DNA of 64,000 bases from Poriferisodalis sp965116245. GTDB taxonomy: Bacteria; Actinomycetota; Acidimicrobiia; Acidimicrobiales; Poriferisodalaceae. Location: positions 372,001-436,000 of the forward strand of contig OZ220497.1 in assembly GCA_965116245.1 (NCBI GenBank). The letters are read 5' to 3'. Of this stretch, positions 58,686-64,000 are shown piece by piece. Position numbers and translations under genes: made by a program. Positions within the stretch are counted from its first letter, which is position 1. Each line of letters begins with the position of its first letter. Below the pieces are notes generated by a model that had not been told where the DNA came from, did not search any database, and saw only the letters and a list, made by a program, of their open reading frames with translations.

Positions 58686-60365
58686 CTAGGAGCTGCAGGA
58701 GAGCTGGCTGCAGCCAACGCGAGTGCGCGCCCAGTCGGGGCGCAGCGCAGCGTACGACTCTTTGCCGGGTTGCTCTTCATAGGGGCGACGCATCACATCA
58801 AGCAGTTCGGCTATCGCCTCGGGTTGACCTTCGGTGGCGCTGTCAATTGCGAGCTGAGCCAGATAGTTCCGCAAGACGTAGACGGGGTTGACCGCGTTCA
58901 TCTTCTCGGACCGCGCCTCATCAGCGATGCCCAAGCCTCGCAACCGTGCCGCATAGCGCTCAACCAGCCCGCTGGTGACCGAGCGGTGCTCATCGCTGAC
59001 ATCGGCGGGTCGGTAGTAGGCGTCGGTCAGCGGCGCTATGCGCGCGATGGGCGCAACGTCTTGAGCCGTGGACACCGTCGCGAGCCGCCGCCAAAACACA
59101 GTCATGTCGGTTTCGACTAGCCGCAGCACTTCCAGCACACCGGTTGCCAGCTCGAGATCGCCGCCAGTCTCCAGCTTGGGCAAGCCGAGCTTGGCCGCCA
59201 TCATCGCCGACCACTGCTGCTCGAAGTAAGGCGCGTAGCCATCCATCGCCGCCTGCAGCCCATCGGCCTCGCCAACTAGCGGATACAACGCATTGGCCAG
59301 TTGCATGAGGTTCCACTGAGCGACAGCGGGCTGAGTGCCGAAGCGGTAACGGCGATGAGCCGCGTCGGTCGTGTTCGGGGTCCAGTCCGGGTTGTAGTCG
59401 TCCAGCCAGCCATAGGGGCCGTAGTCGATGGTGAGGCCCAAGATCGACATGTTGTCGGTGTTCATCACTCCGTGAACGAAACCGACACGCAACCACTCAC
59501 ACACCATGTCCGCTGTTGCCCTTAGCACCTCTTCAAAGAACTGCACATACCGGTCGGGCGCGGGCTCGTCACGCAAGTGCGCAAAGTCGGAGTCAATGAC
59601 GAAGTCGGTCAGCACACGCAGCGTGTCAATCTCGCCACGCGAAGCGAAAATCTGAAAGTTGCCAAATCGAACAAACGATGGCGCGACCCGGCACACCACC
59701 GCCCCAGGCTCCGGCGCCGGATGACCGTCATAGAGCATGTCTCGAATCACCATGGAACCGGTGCCCACGAGGCTGAGTGCCCTGGTGGTGGGTACGCCAA
59801 GGTGCGCCATAGCTTCGCTACACAAGAACTCCCGTACGGAGCTGCGCAACACGGCCAGTCCATCGGCAGTGCGCGAGTACGGCGTTGGTCCTGCCCCCTT
59901 TAGCTGCAACATCTGATGTTGACCGTCGCGATCAACAATCTCACCCAGCGCAATCGCCCTGCCGTCACCAAGCTGGCCCGCCCACGATCCGAACTGGTGA
60001 CCGCCGTAGCAATGAGCGTGGGGATCCATTCCGCTGAGCAGACTGCTACCAGCGAACACAGCGGCGAACTGCGGGTCATGCACCAGCTCAGCGTCGAAGC
60101 CCAATTGTTCAAGCACTTCAGCGCTGTAAGCGAGCAACTCCGGCGCTGGCGCCGGTGTTGGGTCCACACGTGAGTAACAAGCGCCCATCACTTGGCGACG
60201 TTCGTTGGCTGGCTCGGGATCGGCTGGTAGCGCCGCTGTAAATCGGTTGTCGAAGCGGAGCTCGCTCAGAGAGGCGATAGGTAGCCGCGCACCCACCAGC
60301 GCCGAATCCGGAACCGAATGAACCGGCGAAGCGGCAACCGGCCGTGCCTCACTCACGGTGCTCAC
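58686..60365 (-). CDS. selO: SelO/YdiU protein AMPylase
   Basis: Pseudokinase-fold enzyme that transfers AMP to Ser/Thr/Tyr of target proteins, linked to redox stress. QLKGAGPTPYSRTADG, SSVREFLCSEAMAHLG, VHGVMNTDNMSILGLTIDYG (with the metal Asn and Asp) are intact. The C-terminus ends GCSQLSCSS; the cysteine that is selenocysteine in animal SelO is Cys here. 559 aa. GTG 60365 overlaps the mrp stop (GTGA). Confidence 0.94.
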   Translation of the reverse strand: MSTVSEARPVAASPVHSVPDSALVGARLPIASLSELRFDNRFTAALPADPEPANERRQVMGACYSRVDPTPAPAPELLAYSAEVLEQLGFDAELVHDPQFAAVFAGSSLLSGMDPHAHCYGGHQFGSWAGQLGDGRAIALGEIVDRDGQHQMLQLKGAGPTPYSRTADGLAVLRSSVREFLCSEAMAHLGVPTTRALSLVGTGSMVIRDMLYDGHPAPEPGAVVCRVAPSFVRFGNFQIFASRGEIDTLRVLTDFVIDSDFAHLRDEPAPDRYVQFFEEVLRATADMVCEWLRVGFVHGVMNTDNMSILGLTIDYGPYGWLDDYNPDWTPNTTDAAHRRYRFGTQPAVAQWNLMQLANALYPLVGEADGLQAAMDGYAPYFEQQWSAMMAAKLGLPKLETGGDLELATGVLEVLRLVETDMTVFWRRLATVSTAQDVAPIARIAPLTDAYYRPADVSDEHRSVTSGLVERYAARLRGLGIADEARSEKMNAVNPVYVLRNYLAQLAIDSATEGQPEAIAELLDVMRRPYEEQPGKESYAALRPDWARTRVGCSQLSCSS

Positions 60366-61546
60366 AGCAGCTTCAACCCCTCGTTGTATCGACGAGTGGG
60401 CAAATACTGCTCACATAGCAAACGCGCCATCTCTCGAAAGATGCCAGCCGCCTCGCTGTCGGGGTCCGCGGCGGTGATTGGCACACCATCGTCGCCGCCT
60501 GCACGCAACTGCGGCACCAGGGGCACCTGACCCAGCAGCGGTACGTCCAGCTCATCGGCCAGCGCTTGGCCGCCACCAGAGCCGAACAGCTCGTAGCGCT
60601 TGTCGTCGTCACCGGTAAACCAGCTCATGTTCTCAATTACGGCTCGCACCTGCAGGTTCACGCGCCCCGCCATATGGGCGGCACGCTGCGCGACCTTCTG
60701 CGCGGCTGGCTGCGGCGTGGTTACCACCAGCAGCTCCGATCGGGGCAAGAACTGTGCCAGCGAGAGCGAAATATCACCGGTGCCTGGCGGTAAATCAATC
60801 AGGAGATGGTCAGGTTCGTCCCAGAAAACGTCAGTCAAGAACTGCTCAAGTGCCTTGTGCAACATAGGGCCCCGCCAAATCACGGGTTGGTCTTCGCGGG
60901 CGAAGAACCCCATCGACATGCAACGCACACCGTGCGCCTGAGTCGGCACCACCATCTGATCAATGACGGTCGGTGGGCGGTTCACGCCGAGCATCCGGGG
61001 GATCGAAAACCCCCACACGTCAGCATCAATAACAGCGGCGCGGGTACCTCGCTGAGCCAACGCCACTGCGAGATTCACGGTCACGCTGGACTTACCGACA
61101 CCACCCTTGCCGCTGGCTACAAGCAACACACGAGTCTTGTTGCCAGCTTGCGCGAAGGGCACCTCGCGGCCCTCAGCATGACCGTGGCTCTCGTTTGTGC
61201 CTGCAGAGGACGCAGGATCGCCGATGAGCTGCGCCCGCAAGGCCGATTGCTCAGCCTCGTCCATAACTGTGAACTCCACCACCACATCGTCAATGCCTTC
61301 CAGCGCGCAGCCAGCCTCGCTGACGGAATGCGATACGTGACTAGCTGCGGGCCAGTCACTGGAAGGCAGAGCCACCAGCACCTGCGCGGCTCGCCCTGCA
61401 ACTGCAGCAGCCCGCAGCATTCCAAGCTGGCCGATGGGTCGACGCAGTTCGGGGTCTATTACCTCAGCAACTGCTGCGGCCAACTGCTGATCGGTAATGC
61501 CCACCGAGCCACCGTTGGAGGCTGATCTTCGACGCTTGCCCTTCAC
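60362..61546 (-). CDS. mrp: Mrp/NBP35-type P-loop ATPase
   Basis: 394 aa. An N-terminal MIP18-like domain (about 15-105) is followed by a deviant Walker A ASGKGGVGKSS (145-153) and LLIDLPPGTGD. Family members carry or insert Fe-S clusters. The CxxC pair that bridges the dimer cluster in ApbC is absent: the site reads MSWFTGDDDKRYELFGSGGG. The mycobacterial protein also lacks it, as I recall. GTG start at 61546. Confidence 0.9.
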   Translation of the reverse strand: MKGKRRRSASNGGSVGITDQQLAAAVAEVIDPELRRPIGQLGMLRAAAVAGRAAQVLVALPSSDWPAASHVSHSVSEAGCALEGIDDVVVEFTVMDEAEQSALRAQLIGDPASSAGTNESHGHAEGREVPFAQAGNKTRVLLVASGKGGVGKSSVTVNLAVALAQRGTRAAVIDADVWGFSIPRMLGVNRPPTVIDQMVVPTQAHGVRCMSMGFFAREDQPVIWRGPMLHKALEQFLTDVFWDEPDHLLIDLPPGTGDISLSLAQFLPRSELLVVTTPQPAAQKVAQRAAHMAGRVNLQVRAVIENMSWFTGDDDKRYELFGSGGGQALADELDVPLLGQVPLVPQLRAGGDDGVPITAADPDSEAAGIFREMARLLCEQYLPTRRYNEGLKLL

Positions 61547-61673
61547 TGGGTGCCTTTGGCCGGTTGCGATCGGCTACCGCGTGGTGACTGCATGGTGACT
61601 GCACCGGCGTCGCAGCCGCACCTATCGTTCGCTCCAAACGCTACTAGCGCGGCTTGCGCTGACCTCAAGTGGG

Positions 61674-63059
61674 TCATTCACCCGGCGCTGCAGTGGCGTT
61701 TGCTGTGTCGCGTCCTGTGTCCCCTCCAGACGACAGGGCCTCTTTTTGCTGCTCGCTCTGCATTTCGGTGATAGCACTCTGCAGCGCCGCAGCCATGGCA
61801 GGCGGCGGACTGCGCTCAAGAGCCGCTTGGTAGTAGCCGATGGCACCCGACAGATCAACTTCAATGAAACGAGCGGCGTACCCCCGAAACACCCACGGGT
61901 CAAACTCGCCCGGGTTCAGTGCGAGAGCGGCATCCAGCGAAACTATGCCAGCGCTGATCAGCTCGCGATCGGGGATGCGCACCAAAATCCAGCCCCGCAG
62001 CGCTAACGCTTCGGTGTCATTGGGGTCACTGTTAAGCACGCGGTCAAGATCCACCAGAGCCGATTGCAGATCGCAGCTAGCACCGAGCTGTCCGTCTGGC
62101 TGGCCGGAACTGTCCGGATCCTGCGCCGATAGTGCCTCACATTGACGCAGATGCAAACGAGCGGACAGCAAGTGTGCGCCTCGTAGGTCTCGATCTAACC
62201 GATAGATCTCCTCCAAGGTGTCGCGCGACTGATCTAGCTGGTTGGCAGCGAATAGCCGCTGCGCGTCTACCAACAAGGATCGAGCCGATCGGTCTATGTC
62301 GCCGGTGACGGTCTCGCTTGACAGCCGCAAACCCGCTGAGCGGGCCAACGCCACGCCCGCCAGCACGCCTATCGCGACCAAGACGCTGACCGTAAGGACC
62401 GAGACCAGGCGCAGCCGTCTTCGGCTTCCTTTGGTGCGCAGCGGCATCGCAGCGGCACTGAGCTCGCCACTGTCTAGTGGACGCTCGGTGACTGGACTAT
62501 CGGTGAGGGGACCATCAGTGATGCGGCGATCAGTGGGTTGGAGCTTCCAGCGCCTTAGCGCGAACCACAGTCCCGCCGCGGCCGCGGCAAAAACAGCTAC
62601 GGGCAGAGCCCACACCAGTGTGCCTATGCCCTCCCCGGGAGGCAGTGCGTTGACATCGTCGCCGTAGACAGCCGCCAGCTCGGCCTTGATTTCGACATCG
62701 CTGCGTCCAGCGTCCACCCAAAGATCAATCTGCCTACGCATGGCGGCCGCAGCCGGAGCGTTTGACTCCAACACGCTCTGGCCATCGCAGACTGGGCACA
62801 GAGTGGCGGCTTTCAGGTCGTATGCACGTTCTGCCTCGGTAGCAGGCGTGCGTGACGCTCTTGCCGCCACAACCAACGCGACGACAGCCACCATGGCAAT
62901 AGCCAGCCAGCCAATGCGCCGCGTTAAGCGACCCGCGTTATTGGTTTTGGCCGACGCTGAATTGGCTGGCTCTGGCCCAGTTGAATCTGAAACAATCGGA
63001 GCTGGATCAGCCGATTCTGGCTCGCCCGACGCTGTACTAGTCGATTCTGGGGCGCTCAT
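61674..63059 (-). CDS. CcmH cytochrome c maturation domain fused to TPR (CcmI-like) region
   Basis: 461 aa. A first membrane helix (about 47-66) precedes the CcmH domain with its redox motif LCPVC (87-91), which reduces apocytochrome cysteines for heme attachment. A second helix (VWALPVAVFAAAAAGLWFAL) and a third near 225 lead to a periplasmic TPR region (about 265-430), the CcmI role of holding apocytochrome. The two functions are separate genes in many bacteria. 7 bp after ccmG. Confidence 0.85.
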   Translation of the reverse strand: MSAPESTSTASGEPESADPAPIVSDSTGPEPANSASAKTNNAGRLTRRIGWLAIAMVAVVALVVAARASRTPATEAERAYDLKAATLCPVCDGQSVLESNAPAAAAMRRQIDLWVDAGRSDVEIKAELAAVYGDDVNALPPGEGIGTLVWALPVAVFAAAAAGLWFALRRWKLQPTDRRITDGPLTDSPVTERPLDSGELSAAAMPLRTKGSRRRLRLVSVLTVSVLVAIGVLAGVALARSAGLRLSSETVTGDIDRSARSLLVDAQRLFAANQLDQSRDTLEEIYRLDRDLRGAHLLSARLHLRQCEALSAQDPDSSGQPDGQLGASCDLQSALVDLDRVLNSDPNDTEALALRGWILVRIPDRELISAGIVSLDAALALNPGEFDPWVFRGYAARFIEVDLSGAIGYYQAALERSPPPAMAAALQSAITEMQSEQQKEALSSGGDTGRDTANATAAPGE

Positions 63060-63066
63060 GGTTGGT

Positions 63067-63852
63067 CTATTGGCCTAGCTGAGATTCAGCGTTGCGCGTC
63101 TCGGCTTCTTGGGCAGCTAAGTCAATCAATGCAGCGATGACCGCATCGGGGTCATCAGCGCTGATCTGACCCTGCCAGCGAGCCGCGACAATGCCCTCGG
63201 GAGTGATCAGGAACGACTCAGGTGGCCGCAACACGCCGAACTCAACCGCCCAACGCGAATCGGGGTCGCTAACTACCGGCCAGTGGCCGCCTAGGCGCTC
63301 GTAGAAAGCAACAGCGTCGGATGTGCGGTCACCGAACGGCACGGCTACCAAGACACCGTCATCAATATGAGTGTCTCTCCAAGTCGCCAGAGCAGGGTGT
63401 TCGCGCTCGCACGGCACACACCAAGAGGCAAAAAAGTTGACCAACACCCACTTAGGATTCGACGACAGCGGACCCACAGCATCAATGTCGAAGCGAGCCA
63501 CGTCCTCAGGACCCATCCGTACGCCGGGGAAGGCCAGTGCATCGGGAGCGACGTCGGCTGGCCAGATGACCTCACCGCTCAGTGGCGGCACCAGTTCGCC
63601 GATTAGTGGGCTCGCGGCGCGGATAGCTCCCCCGTCTGCATCACGAGTTGCCAAGAGCGCTATCAGACCCACCGCGACCAAGCCGACGAGCACCGCTACG
63701 ACCTGCACCCACGCGCTCTTTTTTTTCCGGTTTCGGGTGCTAGCGCTTCGGGATCCATCGATTCGTGAACTATCGACTTGGCTGCCAGCTTCGACGCTCT
63801 GCTCGCTCGGCACCACCGGTTCGCTCACCGGCTCAGGTTCGCCAATTTTCAT
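63067..63852 (-). CDS. ccmG: Thiol-disulfide oxidoreductase, CcmG/ResA type
   Basis: 261 aa. A polar N-terminus, one membrane helix (48-68) and a thioredoxin domain outside the membrane with the active site WCVPC (144-148) in FFASWCVPCEREHP, and a cis-Pro region RPPESFLITPEG. It would keep cytochrome thiols reduced together with CcmH. ATG 63852 overlaps the stop of the gene upstream (ATGA), so this is a ccm operon. Confidence 0.9.
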   Translation of the reverse strand: MKIGEPEPVSEPVVPSEQSVEAGSQVDSSRIDGSRSASTRNRKKKSAWVQVVAVLVGLVAVGLIALLATRDADGGAIRAASPLIGELVPPLSGEVIWPADVAPDALAFPGVRMGPEDVARFDIDAVGPLSSNPKWVLVNFFASWCVPCEREHPALATWRDTHIDDGVLVAVPFGDRTSDAVAFYERLGGHWPVVSDPDSRWAVEFGVLRPPESFLITPEGIVAARWQGQISADDPDAVIAALIDLAAQEAETRNAESQLGQ

Positions 63853-64000
63853 TGGCGGCTCTCCTGCGCCGAGACAACGGCTCGCTCATCTGTTGCATCA
63901 GTCGAGTCGCGCTGCAACCGTTTGTTGCCGCGGCGCAAGCCCCGACCTCGCGCTCGCGTCGGGCCACTAGGAGTTCGCTGGCTGCGAATCGCCCCGCTTC
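63849..64000 (-). CDS. 3' end of an upstream ccm-operon gene (ccmF candidate)
   Basis: A frame open to the window edge ends in TGA at 63849-63851, overlapping the ccmG start. The 49 visible residues are a basic, low-complexity tail (Arg/Gly/Ser-rich) with no domain. The overlap and operon order suggest CcmF, but the sequence itself cannot show this. Confidence 0.4.
   Translation of the reverse strand, partial: SGAIRSQRTPSGPTRARGRGLRRGNKRLQRDSTDATDERAVVSAQESRQ

Noticed and set aside
58686..60365. Selenocysteine at the SelO C-terminus
   Set aside because: The codon at that place encodes cysteine (CSQLSCSS) and no in-frame TGA occurs before the stop.

Overview
The window is 64 kb of a G+C-rich actinobacterial chromosome. 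Several families that are largely actinobacterial occur together: a three-gene set of MSMEG_4193-type phosphoglycerate mutase, DUF3090 and SCO1664; DUF3107; an Rv0121-like F420-dependent oxidoreductase; an F420 hydrogenase beta-type protein; a MurA carrying Asp at the fosfomycin-target cysteine; and the order argS-lysA-hom-thrC-rho-rpmE-prfA-prmC-atp, which is the order known from Mycobacterium. I infer an aerobic member of class Acidimicrobiia. The phylum is fairly certain; the class is only a judgement from gene content.

Layout. 0-9 kb: end of a sugar dehydrogenase, a MATE exporter, the gatCAB amidotransferase operon headed by an unknown membrane protein, and an unusually long ligA. 9.1-13.4 kb is the one clearly accessory stretch: a decayed ISL3-type composite element carrying a Fic protein, framed by an 8-bp near-duplication, followed by a two-gene restriction-modification system. 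13.4-25.1 kb: cysteine desulfurase/mnmA, an SRPBCC-kinase fusion, meaB-murA, an MFS transporter, lhgO, glpX and hisI. 25.2-47.1 kb is a 22-kb run on the minus strand: argS, lysA, hom, thrC, rho, rpmE, an unknown gene, prfA, a prmC-tsaC fusion, an rpiB-glyA fusion and the whole F-type ATP synthase operon. 47.3-64 kb: tRNA-Arg, F420 enzymes, a type-5 uracil-DNA glycosylase, the three-gene actinobacterial set, etfAB, a diacylglycerol kinase-like gene, a PdtaS-like sensor kinase, selO, mrp and a cytochrome c maturation operon running off the right edge.

Most notable points. (1) The rho gene, at its normal syntenic place, keeps its RNA-binding half but has lost the Walker A lysine, the Walker B aspartate and the C-terminal end, so it should not be a working helicase. 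(2) Several adjacent-gene pairs are fused into single reading frames (RpiB-GlyA, PrmC-TsaC, SRPBCC-APH kinase, CcmH-TPR). (3) Convergent gene junctions are often filled with short tandem repeats of 16-30 nt, some forming perfect hairpins, and many genes carry in-frame 15- or 33-bp tandem duplications. (4) The Fic element looks like a fossil composite transposon.
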